The position numbers were made by a program, and so were the translations under genes. Of a DNA stretch of 64,000 nt, positions 1 through 9,144 are shown one piece after another. This DNA comes from Nitrospira lenta. Lineage in GTDB: Bacteria > Nitrospirota > Nitrospiria > Nitrospirales > Nitrospiraceae. How positions within the stretch are numbered: the first letter of the stretch is position 1; each line of letters opens with the position of its first letter. Below the pieces are notes generated by a model that worked only from the letters and a program-made list of their open reading frames with translations, did not search any database and was not told the DNA's origin. Where the stretch lies: assembly GCF_900403705.1 (NCBI RefSeq), contig NZ_OUNR01000016.1:248001-312000 (forward strand), read 5' to 3'.

Positions 1-164
1 ATGTGGTACGGATCGGACGTCTTACGCCAAGGCAAATCACGTCCATGCTCGCCGTACCACTTGAGTAAACGCTGCTGAAACCGGCGTTTCTGTGACGGTG
101 TGAGTGCGGGACTCTGAGCCTTTGACCGGGTCTTTCTTCGAGGGGATTTGGATGAGGAGGGCAT
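1..164 (-). CDS. mutY: A/G-specific adenine DNA glycosylase MutY, N-terminal fragment cut by window edge
   Basis: Read on the minus strand, an ATG at 164-162 opens a frame that runs off the left edge of the window, giving about 54 residues. After a basic, Ser/Pro-rich tail of about 30 residues it contains WYGEHGRDLPWRKTSDPY. This matches the start of the catalytic domain in MutY-type adenine glycosylases, which remove A mispaired with 8-oxoG in base-excision repair. A purine-rich GGAAAGAG sits just upstream of the ATG as a plausible ribosome-binding site. The helix-hairpin-helix, the iron-sulfur cluster cysteines and the C-terminal domain lie outside the window. Endonuclease III is related, but the LPWR motif favours MutY. 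Confidence 0.85.
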   Translation of the reverse strand, partial: MPSSSKSPRRKTRSKAQSPALTPSQKRRFQQRLLKWYGEHGRDLPWRKTSDPYH

Positions 165-357
165 ACTCTTTCCGTGTGAACAATGGCACATTCTAGGGGG
201 GCCGCTCACTCAAAATCAAACGGCTCACAAAGCGGAAAAATGGTCCGGACGTCAACCGATGCAATCCCCATACGTTCATTGAATCATGCGGGACTATTCA
301 ACGGTACAAACACGTGGTAGCGTATGTGCAAGTCCATTTAGAACGAGGAGGAACACC

Positions 358-852
358 ATGGCCCCTCAGGCGACTGTGATCGTGCCTGCCCGAGCGCAGC
401 ACTTCGCGCAATCCATCCTCATCGCAGGAGCCGCTGCGGCAGCCTTACTCCTCGCCGCAGGCATCGCTCGCGCAGAAAGCCAATCCGTGCCCTGGGAATG
501 CTCGACCTATGATGGTGAGGCACAGACTCGCTGTTTGAACATGTTCATCGAGTTGCAACGGGAAGAGATCGGAAAACTAAAAGGGCAGCTTCAAGCTCAA
601 CAAGGCGCCGTCGAGCAGCTCAAACAGCAAAGCGATCGGCAGGCAGCCGCCACTGCGGAGATGCAACGGCAAATTGCCGCCCCACCGGCTATTATTCCAG
701 CAGCCCCCTACAGCGCCTACACCTATGCCTATCCGCCGGCTCTTGGACTCGGTCTCTACCTGGGTCGCCCAGGATTTTACGGATATCCCAACTACTACGG
801 CCCTCACATCTATTGGGGACCGCGGTACTACCGCCATTGGGGCCGGCGCTGA
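358..852 (+). CDS. Secreted coiled-coil protein with Tyr/Pro/Gly-rich C-terminus
   Basis: The start is ATG 358 because AGGAGG lies directly upstream; an in-frame ATG at 286 lacks such a site. The 164-residue product has an Ala-rich hydrophobic segment at about residues 20-40 ending in ARAES, a likely signal peptide. Next is a short Cys-containing stretch (ECSTYDGEAQTRCLN), then a Gln/Lys/Glu-rich coiled coil at about 65-100. The tail is dominated by Tyr, Pro and Gly and ends YYRHWGRR. I do not recognise a family with an assigned function. The composition suggests an envelope-associated or surface protein. The gene stands alone on this strand. Confidence 0.7.
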   Translation: MAPQATVIVPARAQHFAQSILIAGAAAAALLLAAGIARAESQSVPWECSTYDGEAQTRCLNMFIELQREEIGKLKGQLQAQQGAVEQLKQQSDRQAAATAEMQRQIAAPPAIIPAAPYSAYTYAYPPALGLGLYLGRPGFYGYPNYYGPHIYWGPRYYRHWGRR

Positions 853-873
853 ACATCAACGCATCGCAGACGG

Positions 874-1095
874 CTACGGCTCGTTTTTCGCCGACACGGA
901 GTACAGCCGCACAAGCACCAGTCCCGCGCCGACGGCAATGAGCAATCCCGCCGCTATCCGTACCTCCATCGAAATCGGAGCGACCAGCAGATGATAGAGC
1001 TGCGGAAGCGCTCCTGGACAGACCACCGCCAACCCCAGCGCCAGCACATGGCGCCCTAAATAGATCGGCTCTCCCGGTTTTCTCTTCATAGCCAT
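874..1095 (-). CDS. Small two-helix membrane protein
   Basis: This 73-residue product has two hydrophobic stretches, at about residues 15-38 and 46-66, separated by a short polar turn. That predicts a small inner-membrane hairpin protein with a basic N-terminus (MAMKRK). A GAGG-type ribosome-binding site precedes the ATG at 1095. The gene is convergent with the upstream secreted coiled-coil gene and diverges from the PilZ genes. No functional motif is visible. Frame length, a good start and the membrane topology are the only evidence that it is real. Confidence 0.5.
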   Translation of the reverse strand: MAMKRKPGEPIYLGRHVLALGLAVVCPGALPQLYHLLVAPISMEVRIAAGLLIAVGAGLVLVRLYSVSAKNEP

Positions 1096-1197
1096 GATTC
1101 CTCAACCGTGAACGTGAGATGCTCTCGCACAGATGAGCGTTTTCATTGACATTCCACCCCCTGCCACATAGCCTTCATAAAGAATCACACCGGACCA

Positions 1198-1578
1198 GTG
1201 AACAGGAAATCGTTTTCCACGATGCGATCACTTACACCTCAATCTAAGCGTGAACGGGAAAAGGACGAATTACGCCAACAAACCCGCTATCGCGTCGAAT
1301 TCCCGATCACAAGCACCGGCGACTGTATCACCACAGGTACCGTGTACAACCTCGGCCTGGGTGGATGCAAGATCATGAGCGCCGCACGAGTCACCTTGGA
1401 AATAGGCGCCATCCTCAAACTGGAACTCCATCCGCCCAAGCTCGCGCCGATCTCTGTCCATGCGGCCACCGTCCGATGGACCATGGAAGATGATTTCGGC
1501 GTCGACTTTCTCGGCATGCAGGAATCAGATCGAGATCGATTGGCGCAATTGATTGAGCAGCTATCAGAGGAGTCCTGA
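1198..1578 (+). CDS. PilZ domain protein (c-di-GMP receptor type)
   Basis: The 126-residue product has a charged N-terminal extension and then one PilZ domain. It shows the pattern RYRVEFPI near residue 32 and YNLGLGGCKI about 25 residues later, corresponding to the RxxxR and (D/N)xSxxG c-di-GMP-binding motifs; the second is modified (NLGLGG). PilZ proteins bind cyclic di-GMP and pass the signal to motility, surface or enzyme targets. The frame can open at GTG 1198 or ATG 1222, and neither has a convincing ribosome-binding site. A second PilZ gene follows after 2 bp, so the two are probably co-transcribed. Confidence 0.8.
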   Translation: MNRKSFSTMRSLTPQSKREREKDELRQQTRYRVEFPITSTGDCITTGTVYNLGLGGCKIMSAARVTLEIGAILKLELHPPKLAPISVHAATVRWTMEDDFGVDFLGMQESDRDRLAQLIEQLSEES

Positions 1579-1580
1579 CA

Positions 1581-1907
1581 ATGGTCACCCGGAAGTTTCC
1601 CCGATTCCCGACGTCAATCTCGAGCATCCTCGTCCAGCGGGATCGATTGAAGTATAACGCCGCGCTTCGCGATGTTTCCGTCAAAGGCTGCCGAGTCGAA
1701 AGCGTCATTAGACCGTTTACCGGCATGCAATTAGAAGTCTCCCTGCAACTTCCCGGCGAAGCCTCCCCGATCACGATCACGAATGCCGCCGTGCGCTGGA
1801 CCGGCTCGCATGGCATCGGTATTGAATTCCTTACCATTGCGCCCCCGCAACTCGAACGGCTCACTCAATTGATCACTAAGCTCTCATCCGCCACGCACGC
1901 CGCCTAA
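1581..1907 (+). CDS. PilZ domain protein, second of a tandem pair
   Basis: This 108-residue protein consists almost entirely of a PilZ domain: KFPRFPTSI at the N-terminus, LRDVSVKGCRVE as the second motif, and a closing VRWTGSHGIGIEF beta-strand block typical of the family. The arginine arrangement at the first motif is weaker than in canonical c-di-GMP binders (RKFPRFP), so binding is likely but not certain. Its ATG is 2 bp after the stop of the preceding PilZ gene, implying translational coupling. The two proteins share the C-terminal pattern in which VRW is followed by FGVDF or IGIEF, which is consistent with an old tandem duplication. Confidence 0.8.
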   Translation: MVTRKFPRFPTSISSILVQRDRLKYNAALRDVSVKGCRVESVIRPFTGMQLEVSLQLPGEASPITITNAAVRWTGSHGIGIEFLTIAPPQLERLTQLITKLSSATHAA

Positions 1908-1972
1908 GCCTTATCCGCTCTCACCACGCAACAGTTGCAATTCTTCCGAGCAAGTCCGTATCCTCACGCATT

Positions 1973-2176
1973 ATGGATTTGCCTCAGCTCACGCCTCAAC
2001 AGTTAAAAGAACTTGTTCAGGGCTTCGTCGATGATCGCATCCGTGAACTCATCGGCGACCCGGACCTCGGATTGTCATTGGGGGACGCCTTGCGATCGCG
2101 CCTGAAAGAATCCCTCGCCGGCAGCGACCGGCTCTCCGGCGACGACGTCGCCGACCGGCTCGGGCTGCGCTGGTAA
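1973..2176 (+). CDS. Putative antitoxin of a RelE-type module
   Basis: This small acidic 67-residue protein (MDLPQLTPQQLKEL...) lies 4 bp upstream of a RelE/ParE-fold toxin gene. Size, acidity and order fit the antitoxin of a type II toxin-antitoxin system, which would bind and neutralise the toxin and repress the operon. No ribbon-helix-helix or HTH motif is evident, so the assignment depends on context. The C-terminal part (SGDDVADRLGLRW) could be the toxin-wrapping segment. The ATG at 1973 has no strong ribosome-binding site. Confidence 0.6.
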   Translation: MDLPQLTPQQLKELVQGFVDDRIRELIGDPDLGLSLGDALRSRLKESLAGSDRLSGDDVADRLGLRW

Positions 2177-2180
2177 CGCC

Positions 2181-2441
2181 ATGGCCTGGTTCCGCCTCGC
2201 CTTCCGGCCAACCGTCATCCAGGACCTGACACCGGTCGATCCCGCCATGGCTCAACGGCTCTTCGACAAAACAAAATGGATCGCATCGAACGTCGACAAC
2301 CTGCGCCACGAACCGGTCGCGCCGGACCTGCCGGGCCTGTCGAAATATGCTGTCGGGGATTGGCGGATTTTTTATTCGATCGATCGCGCCGACTCGCTCG
2401 TAGACATCCACGCCATCGTCCCGCGCGCCCTACTCCGGTAG
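2181..2441 (+). CDS. RelE/ParE-superfamily toxin
   Basis: This 86-residue protein has the compact RelE/ParE layout: an N-terminal strand (FRLAFRPTVIQDL), two helices, and the C-terminal block KYAVGDWRIFYSID followed by VDIHAIVPR. The block matches the family signature around the (V/G)DYR(V/I)IY motif. RelE toxins cleave mRNA at the ribosome and ParE toxins poison gyrase; the sequence alone does not say which applies. The gene follows the putative antitoxin by 4 bp and is convergent with the Nudix gene, with only 7 bp between them. Confidence 0.75.
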   Translation: MAWFRLAFRPTVIQDLTPVDPAMAQRLFDKTKWIASNVDNLRHEPVAPDLPGLSKYAVGDWRIFYSIDRADSLVDIHAIVPRALLR

Positions 2442-2448
2442 GTAACGG

Positions 2449-3009
2449 TCATAAATCAGGAACCGGCTCAGGCGGCATCCGATCATTCACGCTCGCCAGA
2501 TGCAGCGAAAACTGTCCGTCCTCCGCATCCTTCACATAACGGCGAAGGGCTTCAGTCACCACGGGAAAGGCCATGCCATCCCATGGAATCGCATGGCGGG
2601 GAAACAGGCGAACTTCCAGGCTTTCCGTGCCGACTCCAAACTCCGGCGTGAGCATCCGTCCACGGAACACCATATAGACCTGCCCGATATGCGGCATACT
2701 GAGCACGGCATAGAGCGCCGTAATCTCCACATCCGCCAGCGCCTCTTCCTTCGTCTCCCGGGCTGCCGCCTCTTCTGTCGTCTCCCCGATCTCCATAAAT
2801 CCGGCCGGAAACGTCCAGAGCCCCAGCCGCGGTTCAATCCCGCGCCGGCACAACAAAATCTGCCCCTCCCACTCGGGAATACAGCCAGCGACAATCTTGG
2901 GATTGTGGTAATGAATAGCGTGGCAATGGTCGCACACATAGCGCAACACATTATCGCCGGCTGGGATCTTTTGACTGACCGGGGCCCCGCAGGTGCTGCA
3001 GAATTTCAC
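2449..3009 (-). CDS. Nudix hydrolase with N-terminal zinc ribbon
   Basis: The 186-residue product begins with a rubredoxin-like zinc ribbon (CSTCG and, about 20 residues later, CDHCH), as in NADH pyrophosphatase NudC. A Nudix domain follows, with the box GFMEIGE, then seven residues, then RETKEEA. The final Gly of the box is replaced by Ala. Nudix enzymes hydrolyse nucleoside diphosphates linked to another moiety; a dinucleotide substrate is plausible but unproven. The start codon is GTG (3009-3007), since no ATG precedes the first zinc cysteine. The gene is divergent from the rRNA methyltransferase gene, so the 29-bp gap must hold both start regions. Confidence 0.88.
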   Translation of the reverse strand: MKFCSTCGAPVSQKIPAGDNVLRYVCDHCHAIHYHNPKIVAGCIPEWEGQILLCRRGIEPRLGLWTFPAGFMEIGETTEEAAARETKEEALADVEITALYAVLSMPHIGQVYMVFRGRMLTPEFGVGTESLEVRLFPRHAIPWDGMAFPVVTEALRRYVKDAEDGQFSLHLASVNDRMPPEPVPDL

Positions 3010-3038
3010 GGCAGGCTCTTTCTCATTAGGTGATCAGG

Positions 3039-4214
3039 ATGGATAACACAAACTACCGTTGCTTTGCACCCTGTCCACGCGGCCTCGAAGCGTTGCTGCA
3101 GCAGGAATTGGCCGCCCTCGGGGCCACCGATCTGCGCCCGACCGAAGGCGGCGTCGGCTTCTCCGGCACCCTCGCCATCGTCTATCGGACCAATCTCGAA
3201 AGCCGCATCGCCAGCCGCATCCTTCTGGAAGTCGCGCAGGTTTCCTATCGCAACGAACAGGATATCTACGCCGCGGCCTCCGCCCTCCCCTGGCCGCAAT
3301 GGTTCCAGGCCTCGCGCACCATCAAAGTCAAAACCAGCGCGCAACACTGTCCGCTCAAAAGCCTCGACTTCGTCACCCTGCGTATCAAGGATGCCATCTG
3401 CGACACCTTTACGAAGCTGAAGGGCGCCCGCCCCAGTGTGAATTCCAATCGCCCGGACATTCGCATCGACGCCTTTCTCGATGCCACTCAGCTCACGCTC
3501 TATCTCGGAACCACCGGGGACTCGCTCTTCAAGCGCGGCTTCCGCGAGTCCACCGTCGATGCGCCATTACGCGAGAATCTGGCCGCCGGCATTGTCCAAC
3601 TCACCGGCTGGAACGGGACCACGCCACTCCTTGATCCCCTCTGCGGCGGCGGGACGATTCCACTCGAAGCCGCCATGCTCGCCAGAAACATAGCCCCCGG
3701 CCTGGGTCGGCGCTTCGCCTTTGAACTGTTTTCGAATTTCGACGCGGCCCTCTGGAAAACCGTCCAAGCTCAGGCCCACGCCAAACAATTGCCCGCCAGT
3801 CCAGCTCCCATCTATGCCTCTGATCGGGACGCCCGCGCCGTACAGACCGCCAAAGATCAGTTCATCCGCGCAGGAGTCGCCGACAACATCGCACTGAGTC
3901 AAACAGATCTCTTCGACCTCACTCCGCCGCAAGAACCGGGCATCATCGTCATGAATCCCCCCTATGGCGTCCGGCTCGGAACCCAAGCCGATCTGGACGT
4001 GTTCTATCCCAAACTCGGCGCCTGGCTGAAAACCCGTTGCGTCGGCTGGCGCGTCTATCTGTTTACCGGCGACCTCCGCGCCCCGAAGCTCATCGGCCTC
4101 GCTCCCACCAAACGCACCCCTCTCTTCAACGGCGCCATCGAATGCCGCCTCTACGAATTTATCATCGTCCAAGGCGGAGCACGGCGCCGACTCACCGCAC
4201 CAACACAGACCTGA
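3039..4214 (+). CDS. rlmL: THUMP-domain class I RNA methyltransferase, RlmL-like
   Basis: The 391-residue product has an N-terminal ferredoxin-like/THUMP region (about 1-160) and a SAM-dependent methyltransferase domain. The domain carries DPLCGGGTIPLEAA as the SAM-binding motif and NPPYGVRLG as the catalytic NPPY motif for N2-guanine methylation. It corresponds to the N-terminal half of E. coli RlmL, which makes m2G2445 in 23S rRNA; the fused RlmK half is absent, which is common outside enterobacteria. The start is ATG 3039 with AGGTGA upstream, not the GTG at 3030. The exact target base cannot be read from sequence. Confidence 0.87.
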   Translation: MDNTNYRCFAPCPRGLEALLQQELAALGATDLRPTEGGVGFSGTLAIVYRTNLESRIASRILLEVAQVSYRNEQDIYAAASALPWPQWFQASRTIKVKTSAQHCPLKSLDFVTLRIKDAICDTFTKLKGARPSVNSNRPDIRIDAFLDATQLTLYLGTTGDSLFKRGFRESTVDAPLRENLAAGIVQLTGWNGTTPLLDPLCGGGTIPLEAAMLARNIAPGLGRRFAFELFSNFDAALWKTVQAQAHAKQLPASPAPIYASDRDARAVQTAKDQFIRAGVADNIALSQTDLFDLTPPQEPGIIVMNPPYGVRLGTQADLDVFYPKLGAWLKTRCVGWRVYLFTGDLRAPKLIGLAPTKRTPLFNGAIECRLYEFIIVQGGARRRLTAPTQT

Positions 4215-4288
4215 CGCCGCTCGACAGTCCAACCGTCGCCCGTCTGTGCGATTGACGCCTCTGCATGAAATCGACCCCTGATGTGTAA

Positions 4289-4310
4289 GCGGCTGCCCGG
4301 CGGCAGCCGC
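4289..4310. terminator. Hairpin between convergent genes
   Basis: A perfect 9-bp stem GCGGCTGCC/GGCAGCCGC closes a 4-base loop in the 116-bp gap between the plus-strand methyltransferase gene and the minus-strand P460 gene. Position and stability suggest a bidirectional terminator. No clear T-tract follows on either strand, so its efficiency is uncertain. Confidence 0.5.
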
Positions 4311-4330
4311 CTCACGACTCTCGGCTCTGT

Positions 4331-4879
4331 CTAGCTCTTGCAGCGAGGATCTTTATTCTGCAGCGCCGCGATCTGCTGATCATCGATCGGTACAGGCGCG
4401 CAGCCGTGTCCTTTTTCACAAACGAAATCGAACTGGACAGCCGGCTGGTGACAGCTCATGCACTTCACACCCTGAAAATTCACGGTCTGGTCTCCACGGC
4501 TTGCGATCTTCGTCCCCTGGCCGGTGAGGTCGAGGTGAAAAAACTCCCACCCGTTCGTCTCGGGGAATTTCTGTTTCGGGTGCTTCACCATCGCCTCATC
4601 CGGCAAGAGCTGCAGGAAGGTGCCGACGGGATACTCCTTGTTCGGCACACTGTCTTTGAAAATCCGCACAGCGTCCTTGAGCTTCTGGGGATCCGCATGC
4701 GTGATATAGGTATTGCGAACCTTCGTCCATTCCTTAATGCAGCCGAATGAATGTTCTGACACCGTGAGATCCGCGGCATAGAGGCCGGACACCATCACCA
4801 GCCCCAGTCCCATGGCGATGAGACTGCGTGACCAAACCGCACGAGTGAACGGCAACAGCGAGATCATGAGATGACGCAT
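4331..4879 (-). CDS. Cytochrome P460 family c-type haem protein
   Basis: The 182-residue product has a signal peptide (hydrophobic segment around residues 15-40, cleavage near LYAAD). The P460-like domain contains PVGTFLQLLPDEAMVKHP and NGWEFFHLD, then the haem-c motif CMSCH and the tail FDFVCEKGHGC...DPRC. Cytochrome P460 proteins are periplasmic haem enzymes; characterised members oxidise hydroxylamine, and others have unknown roles. Whether the lysine cross-link of true P460 is present cannot be judged here. The start is ATG 4879, with GGGAG about 8 bases upstream; a longer frame reaching 5068 has no signal-like N-terminus. The gene is divergent from doxX. Confidence 0.85.
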   Translation of the reverse strand: MRHLMISLLPFTRAVWSRSLIAMGLGLVMVSGLYAADLTVSEHSFGCIKEWTKVRNTYITHADPQKLKDAVRIFKDSVPNKEYPVGTFLQLLPDEAMVKHPKQKFPETNGWEFFHLDLTGQGTKIASRGDQTVNFQGVKCMSCHQPAVQFDFVCEKGHGCAPVPIDDQQIAALQNKDPRCKS

Positions 4880-5081
4880 GAGAAAGCTCCCTTCGCGTGA
4901 AGTGAACAGCATGGCAGGCCGAGCTGCCCTATCGCGCACAGCATTATAGACAGGATGGCGCACAGAAAGCGTGGCAGAAACCTGCGGGCAGGGACTGCAT
5001 GGCTGGTTCGACTCCTTACCCGCTGCCAAACAATAGTGCGACAAGCCTGCGTCCCGATTCGCCAGCACTCGATTCTCCTCG

Positions 5082-5110
5082 TTGACACATTCTGCCTAAC
5101 TGCGTAGGCT
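5082..5110 (+). promoter_or_regulatory. Candidate sigma-70 promoter for doxX
   Basis: TTGACA (5082-5087) is followed after exactly 17 bases by TAGGCT (5105-5110). The -35 is perfect and the -10 is weak. It lies about 60 bp upstream of the doxX start in the divergent P460/doxX gap. Confidence 0.4.
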
Positions 5111-5169
5111 GTCCCCACTAAGCACCCTGTCTCGACTGACAGTCTCACCACGTTTGTGAGGAGGACACG

Positions 5170-5556
5170 ATGCCGCCATTTATGCAGAATTATGCTCCGC
5201 ACACCTATGCGCTCATGCGCATCGTCACCGGGTTTTTATTTCTCTGGCACGGAACGCAAAAGCTGCTGAGTATCCCGCTGCCGCCGCCCCCGATTCCGCC
5301 CTTTGTGATCTATGTAGCCGGTCCTATTGAGCTGATCGGCGGCATCCTCGTGATGATCGGACTGTTCACCGGATGGGCGGCATTTCTCTGCAGCGGGCTC
5401 ATGGCCTTCGCCTATTGGATGGTGCATGGATCGCAGGCGCTGCTTCCCATTCAGAACGGCGGCGAACTCGCAGCCCTCTATTGCTTTATCTTCTTGTTCA
5501 TTTCGTCGCAGGGATCCGGCATCTGGAGCCTAGACGCGGCCAGAAAATCCGCGTAG
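5170..5556 (+). CDS. DoxX family membrane protein
   Basis: This 128-residue integral membrane protein has four hydrophobic helices. It carries the DoxX signature near the N-terminus (ALMRIVTGFLFLWHGTQKL), the PIELIGGILVMIGLFT helix and a Trp/Ala-rich third helix. DoxX-like proteins are subunits or relatives of thiosulfate:quinone oxidoreductase components, or membrane proteins of redox/stress complexes; function varies and is not decided here. The start is well supported by GAGGAGG 7 bases upstream of ATG 5170. A candidate promoter lies at 5082-5110. Confidence 0.85.
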   Translation: MPPFMQNYAPHTYALMRIVTGFLFLWHGTQKLLSIPLPPPPIPPFVIYVAGPIELIGGILVMIGLFTGWAAFLCSGLMAFAYWMVHGSQALLPIQNGGELAALYCFIFLFISSQGSGIWSLDAARKSA

Positions 5557-5618
5557 CGACATACTAGGACGGGCGATGATCAGCACGAAGCCTGCCTGGA
5601 ACTGGGCACCGTCATAAT

Positions 5619-5969
5619 ATGGAACTGGCAACGAAGTCGGATGCCGAGATCCTGGCGATTGCGAATCCGCTCATGGACAATCTCATGGAGGCCTCGACGG
5701 CCATCGACCATGCTCGCCACGTGAGGGATTTTACCGAGCGTTTGAAAGCGATCGTACAGAAAGACTACCTAGAACACGTCTGCCGGCAATATCAGCGTGA
5801 AAAGGGATTCTTTGGCGCCAGAGTAGTCGTCGCCATTTTCCGCCGTCCAGACTCCATCGCCATTGTCTGGAGGCAGCAGTTCACCAAAGTCCCAGGCGAC
5901 TACGTTGCCGAAATGGTCCTCGTCCAACAAGACGCCCGGTACTTGGTCGACCATGTGATGGTCTTCTGA
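5619..5969 (+). CDS. Conserved hypothetical protein, cytoplasmic
   Basis: The 116-residue soluble protein has an acidic helical first half (MELATKSDAEILAIANPLMDN...) and a beta-rich second half (FGARVVVAIFRRPDSIAIVWRQQF). There is no signal peptide or membrane segment. I do not recognise the family. The pattern of alternating hydrophobics in the second half suggests a small alpha+beta fold. It follows doxX by 62 bp and may be in the same transcript. Confidence 0.6.
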   Translation: MELATKSDAEILAIANPLMDNLMEASTAIDHARHVRDFTERLKAIVQKDYLEHVCRQYQREKGFFGARVVVAIFRRPDSIAIVWRQQFTKVPGDYVAEMVLVQQDARYLVDHVMVF

Positions 5970-6012
5970 CTTCCGCGCTCCGGATCTCCCTATCGCGCCG
6001 GCGCGCCGCCGC

Positions 6013-9000
6013 TTAGCCTTGGACGTCCGGCAATTGCGTGCCCGAAGAAAGCGGCCTGTCCGCCTCCCGACCTCTGCGCAATCGCGCAAACCGCAACCGC
6101 ACACGATCGAGATAGAGATAGATCACCGGCGTCGTATAGAGCGTCAGTAACTGGCTCACGAGGAGTCCGCCGACAATGGCAATGCCGAGGGGCTGCCGCA
6201 ATTCCGACCCAACCCCCGTCCCCAACGCCAGAGGCAACGCGCCGAACAGCGCCGCCATCGTGGTCATCATGATCGGCCGAAAGCGCAACAGGCAAGCCTC
6301 GTAGATCGCCGCCTCCGGAGTCTTCCCCTCTTTACGTTCCGCCTCCAAGGCGAAGTCGATCATCATGATGGCGTTCTTCTTGACGATACCGATCAAGAGA
6401 ATGATCCCGATCAGCGCAATCATGCTCAGCTCCGTCTTGAACAGGAGCAACGCGAGCAGCGCGCCCACTCCGGCGGACGGCAGCGTCGACAGGATCGTCA
6501 AGGGATGGATGTAACTCTCGTAGAGAATCCCCAACACAATGTAGACCGTGAGCAGCGCGGCGAGGATGAGAAACGGCTGATTGTTGACGGAGGCCTGGAA
6601 GGCTTTGGCCGCGCCTTGAAACGTGCCCTGGACGCCGGCCGGAAGCCCCATTTCCCGCGTCGCCTTTTCAATCGACTGAACCGCATCGCCCAGCGAGGCT
6701 CCCGGAGCCATATTGAAGGACAACGTCACACCGGGGAATTGCCCCTGATGGTTGACCAACAGCAGCGTATTCGTCGGTTCATAGCGCGTCACGGCACTGA
6801 GGGGCACCTGCGCCCCCGTCGGCGACCGCACATAAATTTCCTGCAGCGTCGAGGGGTGCTGCCAATATTGCGGAGCGACTTCCATAACGACGTGATACTG
6901 GTTGAGCGGCGTATACATGATGGAGACCTGCCGCTGACCGAAGGCATCGTAGAGCGTATCGTCGATCAGTTGGGGACTGATCCCCAGCCGGGAAGCCGTG
7001 CTGCGATCGAACACCACGAGCGATTGCAACCCCTTGTCCTGCTGATCGCTGTTCACATCTGTAATTTCAGGCAGCGTGCGCAACTGCCGCTCAACCTTGG
7101 GTGCCCAGGTGTTCAGCTCGGCCAGATCGACGCTTTGCAGCGTATATTGATATTGGGCGCTGCTGGCGCGTCCACCGATACGCAGATCTTGAATCGCCTG
7201 CAGCACGGTTGGGGCGCCCGTCACTTTCGCCAGCTTGGGACGCAGACGGGCAATCACCTGATCGACGCTGATCTGCCGCTCTTCGAGTGGTTTCAGCGAG
7301 ATAAACATACGGCCGGCATTGGTGTTTCCGCTGACGCCGCCGCCGCTGAATCCCGTGACGGTGTCCACGGCTGGATCGCTCTTAATGATGTCCACGACCT
7401 CAGTAAGTTTCTGCCGCATGGCCTGAAATGAAATATCCTGCGCGGCCTGAATATTCCCGAACATGCGCCCTGTGTCCTGCTGGGGGAAAAATCCCTTGGG
7501 CACGATGGTGTACAGATAGATACTGAACGCCATTGTGGCCAGGGTCACGACGAGCATGCTGCGCGGATGGCGGAGGACCCAGCCGAGACTTCCCGCATAG
7601 CCGCGGCGCAGACGTTCAAAGAACCATTCGCTCATCCGGTACCAGCGCCCATGGGGCTCGCCGGTCTCCGCTTTGAGTACGCGGGCGCACATCATCGGCG
7701 TCGTAGTCAGCGACACGACCAGCGACACAAGAATCGCCACGGAGAGCGTGACGGCGAATTCGCGAAAGAGCCGTCCCATCATCCCCCCCATGAAGAGAAT
7801 CGGGAGGAAGACGGCCACCAGCGAGATGGTCATCGAGAGTACGGTAAAGGTGATCTCGCGCGCGCCGCGCAGCGCCGCTTGCATCGGCTCCATCCCCTGC
7901 TCCCGGTACCGGCTGATGTTCTCCAGCACGACGATGGCGTCGTCCACAACGAACCCGGTCGCAATCGTGAGGGCCATGAGCGACAGATTGTCCAGGCTAT
8001 AGTCCAAGAGATACATCACGCCGAACGTACTGATCAGCGAGACCGGCACCGCCACACAGGGAATGAGCGTGGCCCGGATGTCCCGAAGAAACAGAAACAC
8101 CACCAGGATCACGAGGCAGACTGAGATCGCGAGCGTCCGCTCGACATCGTGCAACGACGCGCGAATGACCGGGGTGCGGTCCACCACCACCTTCAGCGTC
8201 ATGCTCCCTGGGATCGACGCTTCCAATTGAGGAAGGATGGCCCGCACACGGTCGACGGTTTCGATGATGTTGGCCCCCGGCTGCCGGTTGATGATAATAA
8301 GCACCGCCGGGACGCCGTTCGCCACACCGCTCGTCCGCAGATCCTCGACCGACTGCTCGACCGTCGCGATGTCCGAGAGCCGCACGGCCCGCCCTTCCCG
8401 GTAACTCACGATCAGGGGCAGATACTCTTCCACCGTATGGAGCTGATCGTTGCTCCGCACCTCCCAAGTCCGTTTTCCGTCGGACAACTGTCCCTTGGGA
8501 CGATTGACGTTGGTGCTGCTCAGCATCCGGCGGACATCCCCGAGTCCGATCCCGTAGCTGTTCAATGCGGTGGGATTCAGATCGACACGAATCGCCGGAA
8601 GCGAGCCGCCGCCCACCGTCACCTGCCCCACGCCCTCGATCTGCGAAAGTTTTTGCTGAAGAATGCTGGAGGCGACATCGTACATGCGGCCCCGGCTGAC
8701 AAGATCGGACGTCAGCGACAGGATGAGAATCGGCGCGTCGGCCGGATTGATCTTCCGGTAGGTGGGGCTGTTCGGGAGGGTCGTCGGCAGTTCGCTCCGT
8801 GCCGCCATGATGGCGGCTTGGACATCGCGCGCGGCGCCGTCGATATTGCGGCTCAGGTCGAATTGCAGCGTGATATTCGCCGACCCCAGCATGCTCGTGG
8901 AGGTCATCTCCGTCACGCCGGCGATGCGGGTGAACTGATGCTCCAGCGGAGCCGCCACCGAGGTAGCCATGGTTTCGGGACTGCCGCCCGGCAGCGTAGC

Positions 9001-9144
9001 CGAGACATTGATGGTCGGAAACTCTACCTGCGGCAGCGCGGCAACGGGAAGGAAGCGGAACGCGACGAGACCGATGAGCGTGACGCCGACGGTCAATAAG
9101 GTGGTGGCGACCGGACGGCGAATGAACGGCGCCGAGATGTTCAT
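6013..9144 (-). CDS. mdtC: RND multidrug efflux permease, MdtC-like
   Basis: The 1043-residue protein has the full hydrophobe/amphiphile-efflux RND architecture: an N-terminal helix ([15 protein letters not shown]), two large periplasmic porter/docking loops and two six-helix bundles. The proton-relay aspartates are visible in [15 protein letters not shown]. The closing helices ([22 protein letters not shown]) are typical of the family. RND pumps export drugs, bile salts or metabolites using the proton motive force. Its ATG overlaps the stop of the preceding pump gene by 4 bp (9141-9144), so the two are translationally coupled. Together they would form a heteromeric pump as in E. coli MdtBC. 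No TolC-type outer-membrane gene follows. Confidence 0.9.
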   Translation of the reverse strand: MNISAPFIRRPVATTLLTVGVTLIGLVAFRFLPVAALPQVEFPTINVSATLPGGSPETMATSVAAPLEHQFTRIAGVTEMTSTSMLGSANITLQFDLSRNIDGAARDVQAAIMAARSELPTTLPNSPTYRKINPADAPILILSLTSDLVSRGRMYDVASSILQQKLSQIEGVGQVTVGGGSLPAIRVDLNPTALNSYGIGLGDVRRMLSSTNVNRPKGQLSDGKRTWEVRSNDQLHTVEEYLPLIVSYREGRAVRLSDIATVEQSVEDLRTSGVANGVPAVLIIINRQPGANIIETVDRVRAILPQLEASIPGSMTLKVVVDRTPVIRASLHDVERTLAISVCLVILVVFLFLRDIRATLIPCVAVPVSLISTFGVMYLLDYSLDNLSLMALTIATGFVVDDAIVVLENISRYREQGMEPMQAALRGAREITFTVLSMTISLVAVFLPILFMGGMMGRLFREFAVTLSVAILVSLVVSLTTTPMMCARVLKAETGEPHGRWYRMSEWFFERLRRGYAGSLGWVLRHPRSMLVVTLATMAFSIYLYTIVPKGFFPQQDTGRMFGNIQAAQDISFQAMRQKLTEVVDIIKSDPAVDTVTGFSGGGVSGNTNAGRMFISLKPLEERQISVDQVIARLRPKLAKVTGAPTVLQAIQDLRIGGRASSAQYQYTLQSVDLAELNTWAPKVERQLRTLPEITDVNSDQQDKGLQSLVVFDRSTASRLGISPQLIDDTLYDAFGQRQVSIMYTPLNQYHVVMEVAPQYWQHPSTLQEIYVRSPTGAQVPLSAVTRYEPTNTLLLVNHQGQFPGVTLSFNMAPGASLGDAVQSIEKATREMGLPAGVQGTFQGAAKAFQASVNNQPFLILAALLTVYIVLGILYESYIHPLTILSTLPSAGVGALLALLLFKTELSMIALIGIILLIGIVKKNAIMMIDFALEAERKEGKTPEAAIYEACLLRFRPIMMTTMAALFGALPLALGTGVGSELRQPLGIAIVGGLLVSQLLTLYTTPVIYLYLDRVRLRFARLRRGREADRPLSSGTQLPDVQG

